A DNA stretch of 43,448 bases from Deltaproteobacteria bacterium (GCA_016874775.1 VGTJ01000023.1:1-43448); one strand, 5' to 3'. Shown: positions 23,918 through 33,286, counted from the stretch's first letter. Program-made: numbers and translations. The notes: generated from the letters alone by a model not told the origin.

Positions 23918-26084
23918 CTGTGCTCCCATAATTCACAAAGATCGGAGAAGACCAAGCTCGCTCCTCTCCATCACTTAGGCAGTCGTCGTCCATCGCCGTG
24001 CGATAATCGGCGTAACAAGGTGTTGTCTTGATACAATTGCCCTGTGCATCATACTCACAACGCAGATTCCGCGCGCTCACCATCGGTGTCTTCTCCTGAA
24101 TCGCTCGCACATAATACAGCGCGTCTCTCCCTGCCGGTCGGAAATCCAGATCTTCAAACGTTACCACACACCCGTCAGGAGTGCCTGGGCATGGCAGGGT
24201 CTGCCACGGATCATCAATGAGCGGTTCGATCGGCTCTCCAGGTCGGACCTGCGGACGAATACGCACGACCTCGATCCGCGTAATCGTATAGCGTTCATCG
24301 GTTGGGTTGTAGCATTCCCCCAAGCAGATATTGCTGATCACTTCTGGTGAGACACTCGCAAACGTGTGAGCAGGACAGCCAGGTTTTTGCTTCAACGCAC
24401 CAACGGCACGCACCTCAAACCGAGGTGTTTGTTGCGTGGAGACTTCGGTCCCCATCGGCACTCGTCGCCCGCCAGGGGCATTCAGTAAATCAACCCATAG
24501 TAAAATTCGCGGCCCTGAGGTGCCATACACCTCCTTGCGCTTGAGCGCATCCCAGATGGCTTCACGACTTCTTCCTGCGCTGTGTACGGCCACCAATCCA
24601 CCGGTATAGAAAAAGCTTCCTTGCCGCTCAAATTCCCACGCACCAAAGCCACGTGGTGGTGGCTTTGGTGCCACCGCTTTGCCGATCGGCCCTAACGGCG
24701 CTCTGGGTCCTTGCGCGTCGGTATACGCTTTGCGTTTCTCTTTATAGCCGGTGCCAGGCTGGGCGCGGTGATTATCACTGGAAGACAAAAATCCAAAGCG
24801 ATAACGCAGCACGTTCGTTGGATCGTCGAAATTACTCACTGCCAGTGCATACTGGACCGTTGCCATAGGCCGAGTTGAAAAGTCAGGGTTAAAACAGTCG
24901 CGACACTGGCCGCAATCAAGCCAATCTTCGACCGTTGCTCCCGGAATCGTCTTGTGACCATAGAGACCAGCGGCGATGTACTGCCGTTGGGCTTCGACGA
25001 CGTGGGCTTCACATTCAGTCGAGGACGGATTGGCACAGCGTGCACGAGTAATTTCACCAGCTCGCCAACAGCACGGTAGATAGTCCTTTGTCGGTGCCGG
25101 ACACACCGCTTTGCCATCCACAATGTGATACGGTCGCCATTTGCGGTACTCCTCAGAGTTGCCATGCCCGGAGTACACTTCAATGAGGGTTTGTTTCTCA
25201 GGATCATGATGGCGACGGTTGAGCTGTGTGTCCCACTGCGCAAGGGCAGGCACCATGACGCCCCACGACGTTCCGTGTGGAATCACTAACGTCTCGAAGC
25301 CCCACTGGCCGAGCTTCTCGAACAGGGTCGCAGGCTCAGGTGCACCTTCCAGACAATCGAGGGGAAGCTGTCGTGTATCAACCCCAGAGGGACACATCGC
25401 GGCATTTTGCAAATCGACAAGTTGCGAACGAAGTTGCAGAAACGGGCGTGCATTGAACGGAAAGAACACTGCTCCGATCAACGGGGCGCGCGTGTTGAGG
25501 TTCCCCTGTTGCCACGGGACGTACGGGTCGCGGCTGCTGATTGGTCGGGCTGGCAAACGAGCTTCATCAGTGTCACGAAAGATCACATTCTTATGGCCAT
25601 AATAGCCTGCAGGTTCCTCAGCAAGTTGGGTCCATTCCCAACCAGGAAAGACAACGAGATCTGGATTGTCCGGCGGTCCAGCCAGCTCATTGCACGTCCG
25701 CGTTGTCTGCTTTATCTCTTCCCACTGCTTCAGCAAAAGTCCCTCGGAATGGTCGTTGAAACTGAAAAAATCCAAGTCCGCACAGAAACGGGCAAAGTCA
25801 CAAGCATCAGCCGGAGGATGTGCGCCAGTGCCACTTTGAGACGGGAGGCTGAACAGGAAGGCATCGATCGAGAAGGTCGTATGGACGTGGAGGTCACCGA
25901 AGAGGATTTGCTTAGCTCCTGAGTTGCGCTCTTTTCGGATGGGCTGTGAGATGTTACGTGCAGCAACGACCTCTTGAGGAACACGAGTCGGGGCGGGGGT
26001 TCCGGGGTCGGTATAATCACAGCTCGACACAACCACAAGAAAACTCAAGGCGAGTTTCATCAGTCTACAGACAGCAGGCGACAT
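23907..26084 (-). CDS. DUF3604 (PHP-like) exported lipoprotein
   Basis: 725 residues. Start ATG 26084 follows a strong AAAGGAGG. The N-terminus 'MKLALSFLVVVSSCDYTDPG' (after eight residues) is a lipoprotein signal with the lipobox Cys. The body carries PHP/DUF3604 marks: 'FGDLHVHTTFSIDAF' (H-x-H metal site), 'DFFSFNDHSEGLLLK', 'FPGWEWTQ' and 'FLSSSDNHRAQPGTGY'. This family of large exported putative metallo-hydrolases has no established substrate. It is first in an operon with a PPIase and a HupE/UreJ protein, suggesting an envelope-localised module in which the permease could provide the metal. Confidence 0.87.
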   Translation of the reverse strand: MSPAVCRLMKLALSFLVVVSSCDYTDPGTPAPTRVPQEVVAARNISQPIRKERNSGAKQILFGDLHVHTTFSIDAFLFSLPSQSGTGAHPPADACDFARFCADLDFFSFNDHSEGLLLKQWEEIKQTTRTCNELAGPPDNPDLVVFPGWEWTQLAEEPAGYYGHKNVIFRDTDEARLPARPISSRDPYVPWQQGNLNTRAPLIGAVFFPFNARPFLQLRSQLVDLQNAAMCPSGVDTRQLPLDCLEGAPEPATLFEKLGQWGFETLVIPHGTSWGVMVPALAQWDTQLNRRHHDPEKQTLIEVYSGHGNSEEYRKWRPYHIVDGKAVCPAPTKDYLPCCWRAGEITRARCANPSSTECEAHVVEAQRQYIAAGLYGHKTIPGATVEDWLDCGQCRDCFNPDFSTRPMATVQYALAVSNFDDPTNVLRYRFGFLSSSDNHRAQPGTGYKEKRKAYTDAQGPRAPLGPIGKAVAPKPPPRGFGAWEFERQGSFFYTGGLVAVHSAGRSREAIWDALKRKEVYGTSGPRILLWVDLLNAPGGRRVPMGTEVSTQQTPRFEVRAVGALKQKPGCPAHTFASVSPEVISNICLGECYNPTDERYTITRIEVVRIRPQVRPGEPIEPLIDDPWQTLPCPGTPDGCVVTFEDLDFRPAGRDALYYVRAIQEKTPMVSARNLRCEYDAQGNCIKTTPCYADYRTAMDDDCLSDGEERAWSSPIFVNYGSTDAS

Positions 26085-26186
26085 GGTCACCTCCTTTACC
26101 CGTCGCTTACCATTGACGCAATTCGCAAAATGTTTCAATGACTCAAGGATGAAATGAGCAAATGTTTCATATATGGAGAAGGCACT

Positions 26187-27125
26187 ATGCACATCGCGGC
26201 AGGTCAAAGTTTTGTTGCGCACGTCGATCACCGGGCACGCATCCTCGTTCCCAATCTCCACTGGGTCATTGTCAACGGAGATGGATCAGCAAACGCCTCT
26301 CCTGAGAAATGTGAACTCCTCGTCCTTGCTGGGGACTCTTATACACCACAGTTTGTTACGGCAGTGCTGAAGCTTCCCGCGGTGCGTTGGGCACACACAG
26401 AAGATGCAGGCACTGACGGAGTATTCTATGACACGATGCGCGCACGGGGAGTGACCGTCACCCACAGTCCAGGAACTAACGCAATTGAAGTTGCTGAGTT
26501 CGCTTTCGGGCAAATCCTGTGGTCGGCAAAACGGTTCGGGGATTTCCGCGACAATCAACGCGCTCGTAAGTGGCAACTGCTGGGGTTAGAAAGTCTGAGC
26601 GATAAAACGGTCCTTATCGTTGGGTTGGGCGCGATTGGTCAAGAGGTTGCCAAGTTCGCCAAAGCGTTCGGCATGCGGGTACTGGGGATTCGACAGTCAC
26701 TAACAGTCATCACAAACGTCGATCAACACGGGACTCTGGCTGACCTTCCGCAAATGTTGCCTCTGGCCGACTTTGTTGTCCTCGCTGTTCCGTTAACCGA
26801 GCAGACGCGTGGATTGATCGGTGCACACGAATTTGCCGTCATGAAACCAAGAGCAACATTGATAAACGTCGCACGCGGGGCGGTTGTTGATGTCTCTGCA
26901 CTAAAAGACGCGCTGGATACAAACAAACTACGACACGCCTGTCTTGATGTGCTGCCGACCGAGCCGTGGCCTGCCAATGACGACCTGTGGGATCTCCCGA
27001 ATCTCTTTATCACCCCACACAATGCCTGGTCTTCGCCAATGTATTTGCCACGCGTGGCAGAGCTGTGGTTAGAGAATTTGCAGCGCTATGTCGGTAGGCA
27101 AGAGTTGTTGCATCGGGTGCGATAG
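26187..27125 (+). CDS. D-2-hydroxyacid dehydrogenase family protein
   Basis: 312 residues. Rossmann nucleotide site 'VLIVGLGAIGQEVAKFAKAFG'; catalytic Arg in 'LINVARGAVVD', Glu in 'DVLPTEPWP' and His in 'FITPHNAWSSP'. This is the usual Arg-Glu-His set of D-isomer-specific 2-hydroxyacid dehydrogenases, acting as an NAD(P)-dependent 2-ketoacid/2-hydroxyacid reductase. Start ATG 26187 follows GGAGAAGG, better than ATG 26154. Divergent from the DUF3604 gene and convergent with the amidohydrolase gene, with a hairpin between. Confidence 0.9.
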   Translation: MHIAAGQSFVAHVDHRARILVPNLHWVIVNGDGSANASPEKCELLVLAGDSYTPQFVTAVLKLPAVRWAHTEDAGTDGVFYDTMRARGVTVTHSPGTNAIEVAEFAFGQILWSAKRFGDFRDNQRARKWQLLGLESLSDKTVLIVGLGAIGQEVAKFAKAFGMRVLGIRQSLTVITNVDQHGTLADLPQMLPLADFVVLAVPLTEQTRGLIGAHEFAVMKPRATLINVARGAVVDVSALKDALDTNKLRHACLDVLPTEPWPANDDLWDLPNLFITPHNAWSSPMYLPRVAELWLENLQRYVGRQELLHRVR

Positions 27126-27211
27126 AAAAGGTGCGAAAGGGGTAAAAGGAACAAAGGAAGACGAGACAAGAATCTTGTTATTCTGTGTTTTCCTTTTCCC
27201 CATTTCGCCTT
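27126..27211. terminator. Bidirectional terminator-like hairpin between convergent genes
   Basis: AAAAGGTGCGAAAGGGGTAA-AAGGA (left) and TCCTTTTCCCCATTTCGCCT-T (right) are near-perfect complements; a small palindrome CAAGAATCTTG lies in the centre. The arms start and end within a few bases of the two stop codons of the convergent genes. They consist of aaAGGgg-like words, so the site also belongs to the word-hairpin class. Confidence 0.65.
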
Positions 27212-27213
27212 GA

Positions 27214-28323
27214 CTATACGGCGAAGCCGTATAACTTCGCCGCGTTCTCACAGGTAATCTTGCGCGTGTCAGATTCTGGCACTCCGGCGAACGCTTTTTC
27301 GATGAAGTCACGTGAGTTAGGAAATGTTGACGCCTGGTGCGGGTAATCAGTGGACCACATAATGTTGTCCGCACCACCAAGATGGTGATACGTCTTGAGC
27401 CCGAGCGGATCGTCAATGAATGTCGCGTAGCACTGGCGGCGGAAGTATTCGCTCGGCTTTAACGAAAAATTCACCCCATAGCCTTGCTTGAAGCGACGGA
27501 AGTACTTGTCCGCGCGTTCGAGCACGTGTGGTACCCAGGCAATATCTGCCTCAGCCGAGACAATCTTCAGTTTCGGAAATCGCTCCAATACGCCAGAGAA
27601 AATCAGCGTCAGCAGTGAATCCTGCACTTCGTGCGGTCGGTTGACCATGCGCACGTACAACTGGGCGATGTTCGATTCATCTTGTTGACTATGCTTACTC
27701 TTACCGGTCACTAAGTGTAACGACAACGGAATGTCTAACTCTTGCGCCGTTGCCCAAAAGGAATCGTAGGCAGAAGAGCTGTACGGTTGATCTTCTGGCG
27801 GTGACGCCCAGATCATCGCGCCTTTCAGCCCGATCTTCTTGCAGCGTTCGAGTTCTTGCCGACCGCGCTCAATATCAAACAGTGAGATCAAACCTAATCC
27901 AGCGAATCGCTTTGCATCATAGCGGCAGAACTCAGCGAGCCAGTCGTTATAGACGCGAAAACAGGCTTCCTGCAGCGCAGCATCATCAAGCCAGAACAAG
28001 ACAAACGCACAGGTTGTGTATAAGACTTCAGCCGCAATACCGTCTTCGTCAAGATCCTTGATCCGCGCAGCCGGGTCCCATCCACCCGGAATGGCATTTT
28101 CCATTCCGGCTTCCATAAAGGACTTATCGAAACTCTTACCAGCGGCAAAAGCACCAGACACACGAAACGGCGGCAGATTCTCACAGACAAAGAATGAACC
28201 TTTTTGACCATTCGGGTCTTTGACAATACGCGGCGCACGATCAAGAAAACGGCGATCAATACGATCGAGCCATAGCGTCGGAGGCTCGCACATGTGCGAG
28301 TCGGCGGAGATTATTTTTTGCAT
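27214..28323 (-). CDS. Amidohydrolase-2 family metal-dependent hydrolase/decarboxylase
   Basis: 369 residues. N-terminal 'IISADSHMCEPPTLW' (the first metal-site strand, here D-x-H), 'IPLSLHLVTGKSKHS' with the TIM-barrel His, and 'IMWSTDYPHQASTFP' with the C-terminal Asp are typical of the amidohydrolase-2/ACMSD branch, which includes o-pyrocatechuate-type decarboxylases and hydrolases in aromatic catabolism. Start ATG 28323 has GAGGAG eight bases upstream. It could decarboxylate or hydrolyse a ring-derived intermediate; the substrate is not readable. Confidence 0.87.
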   Translation of the reverse strand: MQKIISADSHMCEPPTLWLDRIDRRFLDRAPRIVKDPNGQKGSFFVCENLPPFRVSGAFAAGKSFDKSFMEAGMENAIPGGWDPAARIKDLDEDGIAAEVLYTTCAFVLFWLDDAALQEACFRVYNDWLAEFCRYDAKRFAGLGLISLFDIERGRQELERCKKIGLKGAMIWASPPEDQPYSSSAYDSFWATAQELDIPLSLHLVTGKSKHSQQDESNIAQLYVRMVNRPHEVQDSLLTLIFSGVLERFPKLKIVSAEADIAWVPHVLERADKYFRRFKQGYGVNFSLKPSEYFRRQCYATFIDDPLGLKTYHHLGGADNIMWSTDYPHQASTFPNSRDFIEKAFAGVPESDTRKITCENAAKLYGFAV

Positions 28324-28365
28324 CACATTCACTCCTCATGCTGACGTAAGAACTCTACTCAACTG

Positions 28366-28451
28366 AATGGGCGATGGGGCGACAAGGCGAGCGGGCGATA
28401 AATAATGCCGGGTTTGCTCTTCGCCCACTCGCCCACTCGCCCGTTCGTTCC
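28366..28451. repeat. GGCGA-word hairpin
   Basis: The left arm has GGGCGATGGGGCGACAAGGC-GAGCGGGCGAT; the right arm has TTCGCCCACTCGCCCACTCG-CCCGTTCG. They are imperfect complements built from GGGCGA(g/t) words. The right arm lies a few bases beyond the stop codon of the ureidoglycolate-lyase-like gene. Confidence 0.65.
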
Positions 28452-28455
28452 GAGG

Positions 28456-28995
28456 CTACACCTCAAGCTCAATCACCCGATTATTTCTCTTCTTCAGATC
28501 CACATACTCGACGTAAGAGCGGACAGCATTGGCCTTCTCGATCCTCCCTTGCAGTTCATCGGCTGGACTGTTGCCTTCACCTTGGTTTTTGCGCGTCACG
28601 TTAATGAACGTGCACTCATTTCCTAGTGTGATGATGTTGTGCCAGGTGCCTTTGTAGATCAGCGCCGCTTGTCCGGGATCAAGCATGAAGGCGGCGATTT
28701 TCTCATAGTCAACCTCGTAATCGTTCATACCAGCGTCACGATTACGTGGTGGCGGTCCGACAACCAACACCATCGACCCATGCACAGGAATAAATGTCTG
28801 ATTGTAGGAAAAATGAATCGCCAGTTGGTCCATGCGTTTGATGCCAGGGCGATAATTGAGCTTGAGCATCTCCATTGCCACGCGCCCCTCTTCCGTTTCC
28901 GGATAGATGAGCCCGCGTTGTTGCAATACCTCACCATAGGGGCGAAACATTTCAGCATTCAGTGGTTGAATTTTCACTTTCAGTATGTCTTCCAT
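28456..28995 (-). CDS. Ureidoglycolate lyase (AllA)-like cupin protein
   Basis: 179 residues. 'KIQPLNAEMFRPYGEVL' at the N-terminus, 'FIPVHGSMVLVVGPPP' and 'DPGQAALIYKGTWHNIITLG' match the beta-barrel AllA family (glyoxylate-releasing ureidoglycolate lyase and relatives). No other purine/allantoin gene is present, so it may be a paralogue acting on another hydroxy acid. Start ATG 28995 has AAGGAG five bases upstream; an earlier in-frame start would add seven residues. It lies between LLM and amidohydrolase genes on the minus strand. Confidence 0.8.
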   Translation of the reverse strand: MEDILKVKIQPLNAEMFRPYGEVLQQRGLIYPETEEGRVAMEMLKLNYRPGIKRMDQLAIHFSYNQTFIPVHGSMVLVVGPPPRNRDAGMNDYEVDYEKIAAFMLDPGQAALIYKGTWHNIITLGNECTFINVTRKNQGEGNSPADELQGRIEKANAVRSYVEYVDLKKRNNRVIELEV

Positions 28996-29021
28996 AAAGT
29001 CTCCTTGAAAAAGCACTTAAC

Positions 29022-29098
29022 GAGCAGCTGTCAGCACTCAGCCAAACAAAGCCGATACCTTGCTGAAGCTGAAAGCTGACTGCTGATCGCTGACAGCC
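29022..29098. repeat. GCTGACTGCTGA-word hairpin
   Basis: The left arm 29022-29043 (GAGCAGCTGTCAGCACTCAG) and right arm 29062-29098 (GCTGAAAGCTGACTGCTGAT-CGCTGACAGCC) pair imperfectly. The right arm starts at the base after the TAG stop of the LLM gene at 29098. The word is shared with 2378-2427. Confidence 0.65.
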
Positions 29099-30261
29099 TA
29101 TCGAAGTTCCTGCATCACGTTGCCAAACACCTCCATCTGTTCTTTCATCACCGCACGAGGCAGAAAGCCTTGGTCAGAGAGAATCATAAACCAGTCAGGA
29201 TTGAGTTTTTCTTTCACTGTCCGCATTTGCTGACGAATATCGTCCTCAGTACCGACAAAGGCAATTCCGGCATCGATCAATGGTTCAATAGTAGTCGGAA
29301 TATTCTTATCAAACTTGGCATGGAACTGACTAAACAGGAAAATCGCCCCGTCCCGTGCGCGTTGCATCGCTTCCGCACGAGTTTTACCAATGTAGACGAG
29401 TCGTGCCAGGCCAACATTCTGTCCTAAACGGAGCGAGTGCCCCGCTTTGTTGGCTTCTTCGGTATAAAACGTCGCTCCTTTGATACAGAGATCAGGGAAC
29501 GGCAAAAACATCATCGGAACGATTCCCTCACGTGCTGCCCAACGAATGGTATCCTCGTTGGTTGTCAAGGCTTGGAATAACGGCGGGTGAGGTTTCTGGT
29601 AGGTCTTCGGCACTGGTGAAATTTTGCGTAGCCACCCTTGGGCATCGACTTCACCCGGTGCCCCGTATTTCCGTGTCGCATCCCGCGCCGCCCAATCGAG
29701 CCCCTCAGCCGGGAACGGCACTTGGTAATACTTCCCGTTAAATGAAAACGGTTCGTCTTTCCAAGAAAGTTTCATCACCTCAAAGAGTTCTTGAAATACT
29801 TCACGGTTGCGCAACTCTGCTTCCGGTCCCATCGTCCCAGGCTGCACACCATACTTTTGCCCGAGGACATTGACCCAACGCGGAAAGAAGCCACGGGCAA
29901 GACCGACAAACACCCGCCCTTTGGACATGTGATCTGCCCACGCAACATCCTCAGCAAGGCGAATGGGGTCCCAGGTCGGTAGCACGAACCCCACTGGGCC
30001 AATTTTAATACGCTGCGTGTGGAACAGCAGGTTCAACATATGCGGAATCGGCGTCGCCCCAGCCTCAAGTCCTTCAGTGTAAAAATGATGCTCAGAGTAA
30101 CTGACCGCATCGAAGTTCACACGTTCAGCAAACTGAGCAAGATCGATCATCTCTTCAAGCATCTCTTGCGTCTTATCCGTACGATGGGCAATCGGCGCAA
30201 GTCGCTCTCGCTCGTGTGGAGTCGCCGGAACAACCGGAGTGAGATGGAACATGAATTTCAT
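29098..30261 (-). CDS. LLM-class flavin-dependent monooxygenase
   Basis: 387 residues, luciferase-like fold. 'KFMFHLTPVVPATPHERERL' (start), 'NFDAVSYSEHHFYTEGLEAG' (EHH motif), 'TQRIKIGPVGFVLPTWDPIRLAEDVAWADHMSKGRVFVGLARGF' spans the central strands, and 'KPHPPLFQALTTNEDTIRWA' is a late motif. AGGAGG precedes the ATG. A second enzyme of the same class as the one at 9119, but clearly diverged. Its substrate is unknown. Confidence 0.9.
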   Translation of the reverse strand: MKFMFHLTPVVPATPHERERLAPIAHRTDKTQEMLEEMIDLAQFAERVNFDAVSYSEHHFYTEGLEAGATPIPHMLNLLFHTQRIKIGPVGFVLPTWDPIRLAEDVAWADHMSKGRVFVGLARGFFPRWVNVLGQKYGVQPGTMGPEAELRNREVFQELFEVMKLSWKDEPFSFNGKYYQVPFPAEGLDWAARDATRKYGAPGEVDAQGWLRKISPVPKTYQKPHPPLFQALTTNEDTIRWAAREGIVPMMFLPFPDLCIKGATFYTEEANKAGHSLRLGQNVGLARLVYIGKTRAEAMQRARDGAIFLFSQFHAKFDKNIPTTIEPLIDAGIAFVGTEDDIRQQMRTVKEKLNPDWFMILSDQGFLPRAVMKEQMEVFGNVMQELR

Positions 30262-30284
30262 GAAGGTCCTCCTTGAAGCTTCGT

Positions 30285-30346
30285 CCCCTCCCCCTTCCAG
30301 GCCTCGTCCTAAGTTTGTCGAAGGAGAGAGGGCTAGGGTGAGGGTA
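30285..30346. repeat. CCCTCTCC-type repeat with TTGTCGAAGG core
   Basis: TCCCCTCCCCCTTCC at the left and GGAGAGAGGGCTAGGGTGAG-GG at the right form an imperfect stem. The middle contains CCTAAGTTTGTCGAAGG, resembling the common 'CCTGAGCTTGTCGAAGG' dispersed repeat also present at 42664-42747. Lies between the MBL gene stop and the LLM gene start. Confidence 0.55.
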
Positions 30347-30357
30347 AATACCGCTGG

Positions 30358-31305
30358 TTATAAAACAAACCTCGTGCCTACGCTATTCTGCACGAACGCC
30401 TGTGGCAACTCGCGTGCTATCGCATGTACGGCTTTCCAACCCGTACAATGCGCTGGAACGACAAGCGCCGGGTTCATCTCTTTCAGTGCTGCCACAGTCG
30501 GAGCAATAATTGGTTCGAACAATGGGCCAGACAAATGGAACCCACCGATCACGGCATGGATCTTTTGTACCCCAGTCAGTTCTTGCGCTTGTTTAATAGT
30601 GTTGATGGCACCCGCATGACCACAACCAGTGAGGACGACTAATCCCTTATTTTTGACATTGACCACGACAGCCTGATCATCATGGATATACGGATCTTTT
30701 TGCCACTCCCCATCACGCAGCGCATGATGTAACGGAAAACCGGTTTCAAACGAGGTGGTGCGATGCACCTGCCCGGTAACCAGTACCAAGCCGCCCAGCA
30801 CATACGACGGACCACGCTCTTCAATGAACTCGATACCGTCCTGAGAGAGAATTCTTCGGTCTGGCGGCGGGAGATTAATTTCATGCCCGTCAGGGAAAAT
30901 CACTTTTCGTTCGAGGAATGCATCGGGGTGAAGCAACAACGGCATTTTCTTTTCCCCGAGACGCTCGACCATCCCCATCAAGCCACGGGTGTGATCAGCA
31001 TGGCCATGACTGAGGACAATGGAATGAAATTCTTTGGGTTTGATGTCCAGCACATCCATGTTGTGAATCAGACCTCGTCGGCTCAGGCCCGCATCAAAGA
31101 GCAACAGCTCCGACGTATTGCCGTTGGTGACTTTGACCAGCGCAGAGAAGCCGTGCTCAGCGATGAGGTTTTCCCGTGTCATAGCATCTGCATGACGCGG
31201 AGGACGCTTGGCTTTGTCGGAATCCGGTAGGAGCATGTCGACCGTATTGTCGAGCACGGTAAGGATCTCGACGTTATCAACTTCTTTCAGAGGCATCGTG
31301 GACAT
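30358..31305 (-). CDS. MBL-fold metallo-hydrolase (dihydropterin-aminobenzene-phosphate synthase-like)
   Basis: 315 residues. The metal-binding motif 'IVLSHGHADHTRGLMG' (H-x-H-x-D-H) and later 'VVLTGCGHAGAINTIKQAQEL' plus 'IHAVIGGFHLSGP' match the metallo-beta-lactamase branch that includes the enzyme making 7,8-dihydropterin aminobenzene ribofuranosyl phosphate. In bacteria most members have unknown roles. Start ATG 31305 has GGAGG four bases upstream; the longer frame (20 residues) has no such signal. A hydrolase acting on lactones or esters from the catabolic cluster is possible. Confidence 0.86.
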   Translation of the reverse strand: MSTMPLKEVDNVEILTVLDNTVDMLLPDSDKAKRPPRHADAMTRENLIAEHGFSALVKVTNGNTSELLLFDAGLSRRGLIHNMDVLDIKPKEFHSIVLSHGHADHTRGLMGMVERLGEKKMPLLLHPDAFLERKVIFPDGHEINLPPPDRRILSQDGIEFIEERGPSYVLGGLVLVTGQVHRTTSFETGFPLHHALRDGEWQKDPYIHDDQAVVVNVKNKGLVVLTGCGHAGAINTIKQAQELTGVQKIHAVIGGFHLSGPLFEPIIAPTVAALKEMNPALVVPAHCTGWKAVHAIARELPQAFVQNSVGTRFVL

Positions 31306-31426
31306 AAACCCTCCTTTTGCCTTTCGCCCGCCTCCCCCGCTACCGTGCCTGCATAGGGCTGTCAAGGTATCAGTTCGCGTGCTTCAGCTGCAGCAGTTCT
31401 CATTTTGACCTGTTGGGGTCGTCCAT

Positions 31427-31499
31427 GTAGGCCGGAATAAGCGCAGCGTTTCCGGCACCTGCACGCCGGGAGCGGCCTGTGGCTTTATCCCGGCCTACG
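31427..31499. repeat. REP-like palindromic repeat, copy 2
   Basis: Starts GTAGGCCGGAATAAGCGCAG and ends CTTTATCCCGGCCTAC. Matches copy 1 at 2486-2558 over its full length, including the upstream TTCTCATTTTGAC. It lies in the 256-base spacer between the MBL gene and the histidine kinase 3' end. Confidence 0.75.
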
Positions 31500-31561
31500 T
31501 TTCTTCTCCGCTCATGGGAGAAAAGCGTTTTCGATGCACACACAATGAGCGCCTTAGCGCC

Positions 31562-33286
31562 TCAATTCGGCTGTATGTCCTGGTCATGGGTGAGTGCAAC
31601 CGGAAACATCGCTCGTACCTCGGTCCCTTCCCCAATGATCGAAGTGATCTGCACGTGCCCATTCACCAGTTGGGCGCGTTCCCGCATTCCGAGCAAACCA
31701 CCATTGCTCCTGCGCGTCATGTCGGCAAATACGGCCTCCACGTCAAAGCCCACACCATCGTCTTGAACGAGTAAATGGAGTGCCTCGTCATGATAGTGAA
31801 TCTCAATCCACACGTTCTCGGCCTGTGCGTGCCGCATAATGTTCGTCAACGCTTCTGGCGCGACGCGGAAACAGACAATTTCCACTTCGGGTGAGAATCG
31901 CTGGTCGGGAACGTCCGCCAGAAATTCGACATGAGCATGCGTCAACTGCTCATGTTGATCGGCGTACCAACGCAAAGCTGCCACAAGTCCCAGATCATCA
32001 AGCATGAGCGGTCGTAAATTACGTGAGAGGATACGGACCTGTTCAAGCGCGCTCTGCACCATATCGACGCTCTCTTTAATGCGTTCTGGCATGTTGATTG
32101 GTCGGCGAGAGATGTTCTGCAATGTGAGTTTCACGGCACTCAACACTTGCCCCAACTCGTCGTGCAACTCACAGGCCAAACGTCGTCGCTCCTGCTCCTG
32201 CGCATCTAAGATCCGCCGAGAAAAGGTCTGTAGCGTCTCCCTGGCCTTTTCTTGCTCGGAGATGTCACGCGCAATCACTGAGAGATATTGGGCTCGCCCC
32301 GTTTCATCTTTGTGAGCAAGGATGACATGGGAAGTGGGAATTTCTTCTCCGGTGTGACGAACGACAGATACATCTCCAGACCATATTCCTGAGCGTAAGG
32401 CCGTAGGAATTCCTTGACGAGACACAATCTCTCTTGACTGTTCGGTGTACGCTTGCGGGCCCTGCCACTTCCGCAGTTCCTCATCTCCCAAGAGACCAAA
32501 CAATTCACGGGTTGCTCGATTCATGTAGATCCCACGCCCATCAATTGTGGTTGTCGCCACGAAATCCGGCGTGTTCTCCAAAATTGCAATAAGTCGAGCT
32601 TGCTCAGCTTCGATCTGTTTCCGCATGGAAATGTCTTCCATCACATCAACATAATACAAGGGAACGCCAGAACCAGAGCGTACAAGGACACTCGTCACCC
32701 TGGTCCACACGACAGTTCCATCTTTACGAAGGCTGCGTTTCTCCAGAACAAAGGAGAGATCTTTTCCTGAGAGAACACGTTGTGCAGCCTTCTTGGTTGC
32801 CTCGCGATCGCCCGGATGTGTGACCTCAGAACAGGACTTCTGCTGCAGTTCATCCACCGTGTAGCCGAGAATATCACTCAGTTTCTGATTCACCAGCAAG
32901 AGGCGCCCATCGAGACCAACGTGCGCCATTCCCACCGCGACCTGCTCGAAGATAGCGCGGAAGCGAGACTCACTCTCACGGAGCGCCTCTTCGGCTCGCT
33001 TTTGCTCAGTGATGTCGATGACAACGCCTAAGCCAGCCAACTGCCCACGATAGGAAATGGTACTCATGGCAGCACGGACCCAGCAGGCATCACCGCTCTT
33101 GGTGACAGTTCTCAGCACATAATTCCCCGGAACAGATTCACCGCGCTGTCGCGCCAGGCCAGCTTGCTTAATCGACTCGCGAAACTCAGGCGCCATGGTC
33201 TCCCAAAACTTCATCGTCAGCAGTTCCTGCTGGCTATAGTCAGATATCCGACCGAGCGCTGGATTGACATAGATCAGGGACTCATC
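31562..33286 (-). pseudogene. Sensor histidine kinase, C-terminal portion after in-frame TAG
   Basis: Continues in the same frame as 33287-34168 after an amber codon at 33287-33289. It holds the rest of the second PAS domain ('DESLIYVNPALGRISDYS'), two further PAS domains ('FEQVAVGMAHVGLDGRLLLV', 'ILENTPDFVATTTIDGRGIY'), a HisKA_3 dimerisation domain with the phospho-His in 'LACELHDELGQVLSAVKL', and a HATPase domain ('PEALTNIMRHAQAENV', 'VQDDGVGFDV', 'GLLGMRERA'). It is a NarL-class kinase. If translated alone, a start at 33214 gives 550 residues, still with kinase domains but a cut PAS2. Confidence 0.85.
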
